DNA from: Clostridia bacterium
GTDB lineage: Bacteria > Bacillota > Clostridia > TANB77 > CAG-508
Direction: 5' to 3'
DNA: 11,077 nucleotides
NCBI GenBank assembly: GCA_022791735.1
Contig: JAAVZQ010000024.1
Location: forward strand, 1-11,077
In this document: one piece after another, positions 1 to 6,654 of the stretch
Position numbering within the stretch: position 1 is the first letter of the stretch
How the letters are laid out: each line of letters starts with the position of its first letter
Translations under genes and position numbers: made by a program
The notes under the pieces: model-generated
Seen by the model: only the letters and a program-made list of their open reading frames with translations
What the model was told of the DNA's origin: nothing
Database searches by the model: none

Positions 1-9
1 TAAGTTTCA

Positions 10-355
10 TTATTTCACTATACTTATAATTATACTGACTGCTGCAATTATTCCAAGTAAGATACTACATAACTTTAATTTTTTGTACTCTATATTCATT
101 TTATTTGTACTAGGGATACCTTTTGAGGGCTTTTCTATTTTTCTCATATAATCAGATACTAAAAACTCTGCTTCTTTTAGTGCTGTCTCATAATTTCCAT
201 CCTCGTTTTTAGAAAATGCATTTGTACTTTTCCCCTCTAATAATTCTTTATCTTTTACTTTACTTCCGTTTTTTTAGTATTATTATAGCCTCATCCACAA
301 TATTAGATGGTAAATCCTTTAAAACTATTATATTTTTCATCTGACTAACATTCAT
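10..355 (-). CDS. Small tail-anchored hypothetical protein, read through a +1 shift at CGG
   Basis: I do not recognise this family. The start is ATG at 355 with a GGAGG site at 367-371. The first frame begins MNVSQMKNIIVLKDLPSNIV and stops after 31 codons at KKRK. If the C of the in-frame CGG (266-268) is skipped, the frame continues as KKGSKVKDKELLEG and runs to a TAA at 10-12, giving about 114 residues. The last 20 or so residues (KLCSILLGIIAAVSIIISIV) form one hydrophobic segment followed by a lysine, so it looks like a C-terminally anchored membrane protein with a charged cytoplasmic part. It is the last gene of the apparent nrdDG operon, 60 bases after the preceding gene. The CGG follows a run of seven A, so a homopolymer indel is a possible alternative at this site alone. 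Coding status is fairly sure, function unknown. Confidence 0.62.
266..268 (-). other. In-frame CGG recoding site 1 (AAA CGG A)
   Basis: The zero frame stops four codons later counting from CGG-AAG-TAA. Dropping the C gives AAA-GGA-AGT and an open frame to the membrane anchor and a sensible stop. The quadruplet is CGGA. Confidence 0.65.
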
Positions 356-415
356 GTCACTATGTACCTCCATACATATATTTTTTCCAAATCTTTCCAA
401 AATATACAAATAGAG

Positions 416-676
416 TTAATATAGTTTTAAATTCTCTTTGCCCTCTGCAATCACTATGCTTATATCATCTTGATTTCTGTATTTTGTAATTATATCACTT
501 GAAAATGACGCCATTTCATTAGATAAAACTATTATTTTATAATCATTTTGAACTAAATTATTAATAACTTCGTCCGTTTTCTCTTCATCTTCCACATTAT
601 ATACATCAAACCCTAGGTTTTTTAGTACTTTAAAGCTGTTATCATCATTTTTAGCTCTTAGCCAAGAAATTTTCAT
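416..676 (-). CDS. Small alpha/beta protein, possibly related to V-type ATPase subunit F
   Basis: This 86-residue protein is unbroken. I start it at ATG 676 (MKISWLRAKNDD), which sits behind an AGGTGAT site at 681-687; the longer open frame from GTG 685 would use part of that ribosome binding site as codons. The pattern is a short strand, helix, strand (NDYKIIVLSNEMASF), helix, then DDISIVIAEGK. The central piece, a hydrophobic IIVLS strand followed by an amphipathic helix and a second short strand, resembles the small F subunit of V/A-type ATPases, but that is a pattern resemblance only and no other ATPase gene is nearby. It lies 40 bases after nrdG on the same strand, so it is probably cotranscribed with nrdDG. 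Its role there is unknown. Confidence 0.7.
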   Translation of the reverse strand: MKISWLRAKNDDNSFKVLKNLGFDVYNVEDEEKTDEVINNLVQNDYKIIVLSNEMASFSSDIITKYRNQDDISIVIAEGKENLKLY

Positions 677-716
677 ACTTATCACCTAGGGTTTAGTATT
701 TACTATTTAATTGAAA

Positions 717-1247
717 TTATTCCTCTATTTTATCCCATAATGTAACTTCATGATTTTCAAGAGTTTTTTGTACATCAATTATTCTTTGATTTGATGAACC
801 TCTAAATTGAAGTGATGGATTTCTCAAACTTTCAACAAATTGTCCATCTACCACATAATCTATGTATTTTAAAAGTTCATTTGTCGTATCATTAGTTTTA
901 GCCATATTTTCCATTACTTGTTTATCAAATAAGTAACCTGTATAGCACCATATTGGTTTATCTGGATATAGTTCTTTTGCCTTTTTTACAACTGGAAGTA
1001 AACCTTCTTGATTTTTAATATCTAATGGTTCTCCTCCAAGTAGTGATAATCCTTTTATATAATCTGGTTTTAGAGCTTCCATAATTTCATCTTCTTCTTT
1101 GTTTGTAAACTCATTACCATAATTATAGTCCCATGCTTCTTGATTAAAGCATCCTTTGCAATGATGTGAACATCCACTTACAAATAATGATACACGTACT
1201 CCTGGTCCATTTGCTACATCACATTTTTTTATAGTTGCATAGTGCAT
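717..1247 (-). CDS. nrdG: Anaerobic ribonucleotide reductase activating protein (radical SAM)
   Basis: NrdG uses a 4Fe-4S cluster and S-adenosylmethionine to make the glycyl radical on NrdD, in the cytoplasm under anoxia. The 176-residue product is of normal family length. The radical SAM cluster motif CX3CX2C is visible as CSHHCKGC at residues 26-33, preceded by the typical GPGVRVSLFVSGC. GGEP at 71-74 is the SAM amino-group motif, and FRGSSNQRIIDV near residue 148 is the usual C-terminal block. The start is ATG 1247 with a strong AAGGAGGA site at 1255-1262, which overlaps the nrdD stop; the two genes are only 14 bases apart, so they are cotranscribed and probably translationally coupled. 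There is no in-frame CGG and the gene is intact, which argues that the operon is functional despite the interruptions in nrdD. Confidence 0.95.
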   Translation of the reverse strand: MHYATIKKCDVANGPGVRVSLFVSGCSHHCKGCFNQEAWDYNYGNEFTNKEEDEIMEALKPDYIKGLSLLGGEPLDIKNQEGLLPVVKKAKELYPDKPIWCYTGYLFDKQVMENMAKTNDTTNELLKYIDYVVDGQFVESLRNPSLQFRGSSNQRIIDVQKTLENHEVTLWDKIEE

Positions 1248-1261
1248 AATATTTCCTCCTT

Positions 1262-3392
1262 TTATAGATGTAGCACTCTTGACTTAATCTCCTTCGTCTT
1301 TCCTTCATTCCAGAAGTTCTCTCCTAAATATCCGCAAGTACGTCTTACTACATTCATTTTGCTTTTGTCTTTATTTCCACAATTTGGGCATTCCCACTCA
1401 TTATGGTCATTAATTGCTATTTCTCCGTCAAATCCACAAACTTGACAATAATCAGATTTAGTATTAAATTCTGCATATTGAATATTATCATAGATAAATC
1501 TTACAACTTCCTCTAATGCATCTAGATTATGCTTCATGTTAGGAACTTCTACATAAGAGATAGCCCCACCACCTGACAACTTTTGGAAATCGCTTTCAAA
1601 TTTAAGCTTATCAAATGCATCGATTTTTTCTCTTACATCTATGTGATATGAATTTGTATAATATCCTTTATCTGTTATATCTTCAATCTCTCCAAATTTT
1701 TCTTTATCTATTCTTGCAAATCTGTAACATAAACTCTCTGCTGGTGTTCCATATAATGCAAATCCAAGTCCTGTTTCTGCTTTCCATTTTTCTGTTGTCT
1801 CTTTCAAATGCCTCATTATTTTCAAACCAAATTCTCTACCTTCTGCTGTTGTATGAGATACACCTTTCACAGCTTTTGTAGCTTCATAAATTCCAATATA
1901 TCCAAGTGAAATTGATGAATATCCATTTTTAAGTAGCTTGTCTATTTTTTCACCTTTTTCAAGCCTTGCAATTGCACCATATCTCCAATGTATAGGGCTT
2001 ACATCTGATGATGTACCAAGTAAAGAATAATGTCTACACATTAAAGCTTCTTTGCATAATTCTAGTCTTTCGTCTAATAATTTCCAGAAAGCTTCTTCAT
2101 CATGTCCTGCAATAATTCCAATTTGTGGTAAATTGATGCTTACAACACCTTGATTAAATCTACCTTCGAATTTATATTTTCCATTTTCATCTTTCCATGG
2201 AGCCAAGAAACTTCTACATCCCATTGGACTAAATACATTGCCTTCATAATTTTCTCTCATCTTTTTAGCTGATATATAATCAGGATACATTCTTTTTGAA
2301 GAACATTTTACAGCAAGTTTTGTTAAATAGTCATATTTTCCGCCTTTTAAGCAGTTATGTTAATCTAAAACATAATCAAGTTTTGGGAATGCTGGTGTTA
2401 CATATACACCTTTTTCATTTTTAATTCCTTTATATCTTTGTTTTAATATTTCCTCTATAATCATTGCATTTTCTTCAATGTACTCATCATCTTTTTCAAG
2501 ATTTAAGAACAATGTAACAAATGGAGATTGACCATTAGTTGTCATTAAAGTATTTATTTGATATTGAATTGTTTGAACTCCTGAACTTAATTCAGCTTGC
2601 AATCTTTGGTCAACTAATTCTTCTATCATCTCTTCTGAAAGTGAACCATTTTCATTTAATTCTTCTACTTGTTTTCTAAATTTTTCACGGCTCTTTCTTA
2701 AATACTTTCCTAAATGCTTAATATCAACTGATTGTCCACCATATTGGCTACTTGCAACTGATGCTATAATTTGTGTCATAACTGTACATGCAACTTGGAA
2801 ACTCTTTGGGCTTTCAATCATTTTTCCATTCATAACTGTTCCATTATCTAACATATCACTTATATTTATCAAACAGCAGTTAAATATAGGTTGTAAAAAG
2901 TAGTCTGCATCATGGAAGTGTAAAATTCCAGCTTCATGTGCTTTTGAAATTTTCTCTGGTAATAACATTCTTTTTGTTAAATCCTTTGAAACTTCTCCTG
3001 CTATTAAATCTCTTTGTGTTGATGCAATAATCGCATTTTTATTTGAGTTTTCTTCCATCAAATCTTTATTAGAGTTCTTAATTAGACTTAATATTGATTC
3101 ATCAGTTGTGTTTTGTTTTCTAATTAAAGCTCTTGTATATCTATATACTATATATTTTTTAGCTAAATCGTATTTACCGATTCCGCATTAATTGTTCTTC
3201 AATAATATCTTGAATATCTTCAACAAGAATTCTTTTTTTGCCTAAATCTTCAATATAGCTTACTATATTTTTAATTTCTTCCTTAGTTGCTTTTTCTCTT
3301 CCTCTTACTTCATTATTTGCTTTTTCAATAGCTAATTCAATCTTCTTTCTTTCGTATTCTACTGCTCTTCCGTCCCTTTTAATTACTTTCAT
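1262..3392 (-). CDS. nrdD: Anaerobic ribonucleoside-triphosphate reductase, interrupted by one CGG shift and one in-frame TAA
   Basis: NrdD reduces ribonucleoside triphosphates to deoxynucleotides without oxygen, using a glycyl radical installed by NrdG. The start is ATG 3392 (MKVIKRDGR, the usual N-terminus); ATG 3395 is also possible, and GGGAGGA lies at 3399-3405. Residues 1-90 are an ATP-cone (allosteric nucleotide site). The catalytic barrel follows (HFHDADYFLQPIFNCC, SSQYGGQSVD, SPMGCRSFLAPW, RFNQGVVSINLPQIG). The C-terminus has a zinc site (CQVC and CPNC) and the glycyl radical motif RRTCGYLG, with the glycine near residue 687 of about 709. Two interruptions are present. At CGG 3183-3185 the frame moves by +1; skipping C gives QLM-G-I-GKYDLAKKY. 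At 2360-2362 a TAA stands between VLD and HNCLKGG, where homologues have glutamate, with the same frame on both sides. All the expected catalytic pieces are otherwise present. If neither lesion is suppressed, this is a pseudogene. Confidence 0.85.
2360..2362 (-). other. In-frame TAA inside nrdD (expected glutamate codon)
   Basis: Reading ...GAT TAA CAT AAC TGC..., the same frame gives LD before and HNCLKGGKYDYLTK after. Family members have a glutamate here as I remember them (VLDEHNC), so GAA to TAA would be a single substitution at about residue 344. It is not UGA, so selenocysteine is excluded. TAA is the normal stop of most genes in this window, so it is not a reassigned codon. Confidence 0.8.
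3183..3185 (-). other. In-frame CGG recoding site 2 (ATG CGG A), inside nrdD
   Basis: The zero frame reads ATG CGG AAT CGG TAA and stops. A second CGG is six bases further on (3177-3179). Skipping the C of the first gives M-G-I-G-K-Y-D-L; skipping the C of the second gives M-R-N-G-K-Y-D-L. Both have the right length. The first looks closer to the family pattern LMxxGKYxLA and makes this site CGGA like most of the others; the second would be CGGT. Confidence 0.8.
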
Positions 3393-3422
3393 CATTCTTC
3401 CTCCCTTGTTAAAACTATCGTC

Positions 3423-3451
3423 ATTATATATGTGTTTTTTATAAAAATCTG
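3423..3451 (-). promoter_or_regulatory. Predicted nrdDG promoter
   Basis: The minus strand has a perfect -10 (TATAAT, 3423-3428) about 30 bases before the nrdD start, predicting transcription from about 3416. At 17-base spacing the -35 position reads CAGATT, a poor match, which fits a promoter that needs an activator. Confidence 0.6.
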
Positions 3452-3465
3452 TTGCAATTGCAACA
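3450..3465 (-). promoter_or_regulatory. Perfect palindromic operator upstream of nrdD
   Basis: TGTTGCAATTGCAACA is a perfect 16-base palindrome centred at 3457.5, about 41.5 bases upstream of the predicted nrdD start of transcription. That is the standard class II position for Crp/Fnr activators. A close copy precedes the divergent crp gene. Confidence 0.65.
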
Positions 3466-3632
3466 ATCAAATTGACTAAATTGGATGAAGCAGTTGTATT
3501 CTATCTTTACGCAAATATTACAAATATGTTACATTTTGGTTAACATTTTTATTTCCTTTTTAAGATTTTGCTAAATCTCTTTATTTTCTAAGCTTATATA
3601 GTTTTAATTTCGAAAACATTTTAATTTATATT

Positions 3633-3646
3633 GTTGCATTTGCAAC
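3633..3646 (+). promoter_or_regulatory. Second copy of the operator, upstream of the crp/fnr gene
   Basis: GTTGCATTTGCAAC differs from the nrdD-side palindrome by one central base. It lies 73 bases before the regulator's start codon. CATAAA at 3668-3673 is a possible weak -10, which would again put the operator near -41. This suggests that the regulator controls both itself and nrdDG through the same site. Confidence 0.55.
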
Positions 3647-3718
3647 GTTTATGTGATATTATTTTGTCATAAAGAAATAAATCATTAAAAAACGTTGATA
3701 TTTAGGGGGTAAATTTTT

Positions 3719-4346
3719 GTGGTAAATAATTTTGATGTTGCAGATTTCGCAAAAGAATTTAATTCTAGTTGTTCAAAAACACAGATAAAAGAGTTTAATA
3801 AAGGTGAAACTATAACAACATATCTTGTAAATCGTAATCAACTTTGCATCCTTATCTCTGGTACAGCTGATTTAGTAAGATATGATATAAATGGGAACAA
3901 AGTTGTAACAGAACATTTTTCAAAAGATGCTATATTCGGGGAAATATTCTATGATATAAACACAAACAGCGAATTTATTGTTGAAGCAAAAGAAAAATGT
4001 ACAGTTCTATTTTTCCTATATGATGATATCAATGTAAAATGTAAATCAAATTGCTCATATCACAAAATTTTAGTCGCCTCAATGCCTAGCCTTATTATCG
4101 CAAAAATTATGGATTTAACATCTCGTGTAGACCTTCTATCTAGAAGAACTACAAGAGATAAACTACTTCGGATATTTTGGATTGTTGTCAAAAAAATATG
4201 GTAAAAGTTTTACTCTTCCTTTTTCAATCACTGAACTTGCAAATTATTTGTCAGTAGATAGGAGCTCTATGTCACGTGAACTTTCATATTTGAAAAGTGA
4301 GAAATTTATAAAACAAGATAGGAATAAAATAACATTGCTATATTAG
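3719..4346 (+). CDS. Crp/Fnr-family transcription regulator, read through a +1 shift at CGG
   Basis: The start is GTG 3719 with AGGGGG at 3704-3709. The N-terminal cyclic-nucleotide-type beta barrel is visible (FNKGETITTYLV, LCILISGTADLVRYD, AIFGEIFYD), followed by a long dimer helix ending in LSRRTTRDKLL. The zero frame then stops at TAA 4202-4204, which removes the whole DNA-binding domain. If the C of in-frame CGG 4169-4171 is skipped, the text becomes KLL-G-YFGLLSKKYGKSFT, followed by a normal winged helix-turn-helix (FSITELANYLSVDRSSMSRE) and TAG at 4344-4346, for 208 residues, a standard family length. Cysteines occur (for example CKSNC) but not in the classical FNR arrangement, so the effector is unknown. 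It is divergent from nrdDG and shares an operator motif with it, so it is probably an anoxia or redox-linked activator of nrdDG. Confidence 0.85.
4169..4171 (+). other. In-frame CGG recoding site 3 (CTT CGG A), inside the Crp/Fnr regulator
   Basis: Zero-frame codon 151. Before it the protein is family-like and after it the zero frame becomes nonsense and stops 11 codons later. Skipping C restores YFGLLSKKYG and the complete DNA-binding domain. The quadruplet is CGGA. Confidence 0.85.
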
Positions 4347-4351
4347 ATATT

Positions 4352-4397
4352 AAATGGAGTATAAAAATGACAATCGCCATTTCCATACTCCATTTTT
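4352..4397. terminator. Hairpin terminator between crp and the GC-rich unit
   Basis: An 11-base perfect stem, AAATGGAGTAT (4352-4362) with ATACTCCATTT (4385-4395), is followed by TTTTT on the plus strand and has an A-rich flank that gives U on the minus strand. It lies 6 bases after the crp stop and about 10 after the end of the minus-strand small ORF, so it probably serves both. Confidence 0.8.
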
Positions 4398-4404
4398 CAG
4401 CATT

Positions 4405-4593
4405 TTATTTGCGGTCCATTACCTCTGGGCCATTTGCATAGGCAGGGTGAACTTTAAGTACCCGTTGTCCAAGTGCAGATGAAGGCGAGGTATCTCTCGG
4501 CTCCTCAGTGAGCACAGCCTCCGGCGGCATAATCTTCTCTGTTCCTTCTCCTACGACGTTTTTGCCACGCATTCCTAGGCTACTAAAGTACAT
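4405..4593 (-). CDS. GC-rich small ORF or structured RNA of unknown function
   Basis: I do not recognise it. The 62-codon frame (starting MYFSSLGMRGKNVVGEG, ending ANGPEVMDRK) has a good GGAGGTG site, a consensus promoter at 4641-4669 and a terminator at 4352-4397, so a transcript of about 280 bases is likely. It is far richer in G and C than its surroundings and uses codons such as CCG, GTG, TCG and CGT that the neighbours avoid. In an AT-rich genome that is also the usual sign of a structured RNA; short stems such as CGAG-N6-CTCG and GGGT-N11-ACCC are visible in the transcript strand. The frame holds one in-frame CGG (4462-4464, before GTA). If the +1 rule applied, the product would instead end at 4419 with about 57 residues. 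A peptide, an RNA, or a recently acquired element are all possible. Confidence 0.4.
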   Translation of the reverse strand: MYFSSLGMRGKNVVGEGTEKIMPPEAVLTEEPRDTSPSSALGQRVLKVHPAYANGPEVMDRK

Positions 4594-4640
4594 TGCTTTA
4601 CACCTCCAAATATTTGGGTTTATATTAAAACCTTGACGTA

Positions 4641-4669
4641 ATTATACTATAATTTTTGTTTGTTTTCAA
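4641..4669 (-). promoter_or_regulatory. Consensus promoter of the GC-rich small unit
   Basis: On the minus strand TTGAAA (4664-4669) and TATAAT (4641-4646) are separated by exactly 17 bases. This is one of the best vegetative promoter matches in the window and predicts a start near 4634, some 40 bases before the small ORF. Confidence 0.75.
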
Positions 4670-4680
4670 TATTCTGTTAC

Positions 4681-4930
4681 TAATTAAGGTTACAATTCAC
4701 AGCTAAATAAACTTAAAGTCCGTGCAAGGAAGTTATTAATTATTTTTGAGTAACACCGCGTAAGCGACCAAACGAGCTTTGCGAGTGCGAAATGGAGTAA
4801 CCGACGTAGTAAGCTACGCAGTAACGTACAGATTGGAGGTTACGACACCAAGGTGTTAGAAAAAAATAATTAATAACTTCCCATTGCAGGACAAACAATA
4901 TTCAAAACTGTGAATTGTAACTTAATTAAG
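4681..4930 (+). repeat. Palindromic repeat element, copy 1, nested in its own flanking inverted repeat
   Basis: The outer arms (4681-4702 and 4908-4929) are complementary apart from a single extra base. Inside them lies an element of about 185 bases (4711-4895) whose ends are also inverted repeats: arms containing AAGTTATTAATTATTTTT on the left and its complement on the right, then AACACC and GGTGTT around a core of about 100 bases that includes GTAAGCGACCAAACGAGC. The same element occurs in opposite orientation at 6434-6624. No protein frame is credible in it. The region ends just before the murC promoter. Confidence 0.85.
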
Positions 4931-4960
4931 TCAAATTTCTGCTTTTTTACAGCAAAAGTC

Positions 4961-4989
4961 TTGAAATATTCATATAATATATATATAAT
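4961..4989 (+). promoter_or_regulatory. Predicted murC promoter
   Basis: TTGAAA (4961-4966) and TATAAT (4984-4989) are 17 bases apart, giving a start near 4996 and a leader of about 25 bases that carries the GGAGG site at 5010-5014. Confidence 0.75.
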
Positions 4990-5022
4990 TAAGAAGTTGA
5001 AAAAAATATGGAGGCTAGAATG

Positions 5023-6411
5023 ATGTCGAGTGTTATTGAAGATGTAAAAAAATATAAAACAATTCATTTCATTGGTATTGGCGGAATAAGCATGAGCGGA
5101 ATTGCAGAAACACTAAAAAATATGGGTATAAATGTAACTGGTAGTGATTGGGCAAAATCCGAAATCACAGATAGGCTTATTTCTCATGGGATTGACGTTA
5201 CAATTGGTAGTGATTTAAGTAAAATACAAAATGCTAACTTAGTTGTTTACACTGCTGCAATTGCAAAAGATGATCCAGAACTTATTGAAGCAAAAAAATT
5301 AAATATAAAAACTTGTGAAAGAGCAGTTTTCTTAGGTAAACTCACAGAAGCATTTAAAGAAACTATTGGTATTTCTGGTACTCATGGTAAAACCACTACT
5401 ACATCACTTGTTTCACTTTGCTTTATAAAAGCAGGTTTTGATCCTAATGTGCAAGTTGGTGCTATTTTAAAACAACTTGATGGAAATTATAGAATAGGAA
5501 ATAGTGACTATCTTATACTAGAAGCATGTGAATATGTTGAAAGTTTTTTACATTTCCATCCAAAGGCTGAAATAATCTTAAATATAGATAATGATCATTT
5601 GGACTATTTTGGAAATATAGATAATATAAAAAATGCATTTCATAAATATGTGAAACTACTTCCAGAAGATGGACTTTTAGTATTTAATGCAGATGATGAA
5701 AACTGTTCTGGTCTAGAAAAAGAAACAAAAGCAAAATCTGTGACTTTTGGAATAAAAAATTCAAATGCTAATTTTGTTTCAAAAAATATTAAATTCGATA
5801 AGAATGGATATGCAAGTTTTGATGTATATAAAGATGGAACTTTCTTTGATAATTTCTCTTTATCTATCTCAGGAATGCATAATGTGCTAAATGCAACAGC
5901 TTGTATCGCTTTATGTAATAATTATGGAATACCAAATTCTGCAATTCAAGAAGCTTTTTCATGCTTTACTGGAGCAAGTAGACGACTTGAGTATAAGGGT
6001 TCATTTAATGATATATCTGTATTTGACGATTATGCACATCATCCAACAGAAATAAAAGCAACAGCAGATAGTTTAAACAGAAAAATATTTAATGAATCTT
6101 GGGTTGTTTTTCAACCACATACATATAGCAGATTGCAAAATTTACTTGATGATTTTGCAGATGCCCTGCTAGAATTTGACCATGTAATACTTACAGATGT
6201 ATATGCAGCAAGAGAAAAAAATGTATTTAATATATCATCAAAAGACCTAGCAGATAAACTTAACGCTTTAGGAAAATCAGTGCAATATCTATCAGAATTT
6301 GAAAATATAGTATCTTTCTTAAAAAGAAGTGCAAAACATGGAGATGTAGTTTTGACACTTGGCGCTGGAACTGTTACAAATATTGGCCCAATGCTATTAA
6401 AAAACAAATAA
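5023..6411 (+). CDS. murC: UDP-N-acetylmuramate--L-alanine ligase
   Basis: MurC adds L-alanine to UDP-N-acetylmuramic acid using ATP, the first peptide-stem step of peptidoglycan synthesis in the cytoplasm. The N-terminal UDP-binding fold is shown by IHFIGIGGISMSGIAE. The ATP loop GTHGKTTTT is near residue 119. EACEYVESFLHFHP, ILNIDNDHLDYFG and FDDYAHHPTEIKAT are typical Mur ligase blocks, and the protein ends LGAGTVTNIGPMLL. It has 462 residues from ATG 5023, a normal length. ATG 5020 is equally possible, both behind GGAGG at 5010-5014; ATG 5008 overlaps that site and is unlikely. Two CGG triplets occur (5082 and 5097), both out of frame within GGC-GGA and AGC-GGA, and the gene is intact. 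It is transcribed alone from its own promoter and bracketed by two inverted copies of a palindromic repeat. Confidence 0.96.
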   Translation: MSSVIEDVKKYKTIHFIGIGGISMSGIAETLKNMGINVTGSDWAKSEITDRLISHGIDVTIGSDLSKIQNANLVVYTAAIAKDDPELIEAKKLNIKTCERAVFLGKLTEAFKETIGISGTHGKTTTTSLVSLCFIKAGFDPNVQVGAILKQLDGNYRIGNSDYLILEACEYVESFLHFHPKAEIILNIDNDHLDYFGNIDNIKNAFHKYVKLLPEDGLLVFNADDENCSGLEKETKAKSVTFGIKNSNANFVSKNIKFDKNGYASFDVYKDGTFFDNFSLSISGMHNVLNATACIALCNNYGIPNSAIQEAFSCFTGASRRLEYKGSFNDISVFDDYAHHPTEIKATADSLNRKIFNESWVVFQPHTYSRLQNLLDDFADALLEFDHVILTDVYAAREKNVFNISSKDLADKLNALGKSVQYLSEFENIVSFLKRSAKHGDVVLTLGAGTVTNIGPMLLKNK

Positions 6412-6641
6412 AATTTCATAGGCTTTAAATGTCATTTGTCCTGCCATGGGTAAGTTATATATAAATTTTTTTCGAACACCTTGGTATCGTAACCTCTAAT
6501 CTGTACGTGACGGCGTAGCTTAAAATGTCGGTTACTCCATTTCGCACTCGCGGTTGCTCGTTTGGTCGCTTACGCGGTGTTACTCAAAAATTATATATAA
6601 CTACCCTGCGCGGACTTTTAGTTTTTTTGCCTATGAAATTT
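6411..6641 (-). repeat. Palindromic repeat element, copy 2, inverted relative to copy 1
   Basis: The outer arms AAATTTCATAGGC (6411-6423) and GCCTATGAAATTT (6629-6641) are perfectly complementary, and the left one starts in the last base of the murC stop, so this pair may once have been the murC terminator. Inside, 6434-6624 on the minus strand aligns along its whole length with copy 1, with about a dozen differences over the inner 110 bases. The inner stem arms differ from copy 1 but still pair with each other (TTATATATAA-type on both sides here, TTATTAATTA-type on both sides in copy 1). No coding function is seen. Confidence 0.85.
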
Positions 6642-6654
6642 TTCTTAATTATAT

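Noticed and set aside
1242..1881. Plus-strand open frames antisense to nrdD
   Set aside because: They are low-complexity Leu/Ser-rich shadows of an AT-rich coding strand with no start signals.
2360..2362. Selenocysteine or pyrrolysine insertion in nrdD
   Set aside because: The codon is TAA, not TGA or TAG, and the expected residue is glutamate.
1262..3392. nrdD, spoIVB and crp as ordinary pseudogenes
   Set aside because: All motifs are preserved, all shifts are of one kind, and no other indels are seen. The TAA in nrdD is the only lesion of another type, so decay of nrdD alone cannot be excluded.
4711..4895. CRISPR array, tRNA cluster or group II intron in the repeat flanking murC
   Set aside because: There are no regularly spaced direct repeats, no cloverleaf with CCA end, and no intron domain V or reverse transcriptase. 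Only inverted repeats and one inverted second copy are seen.
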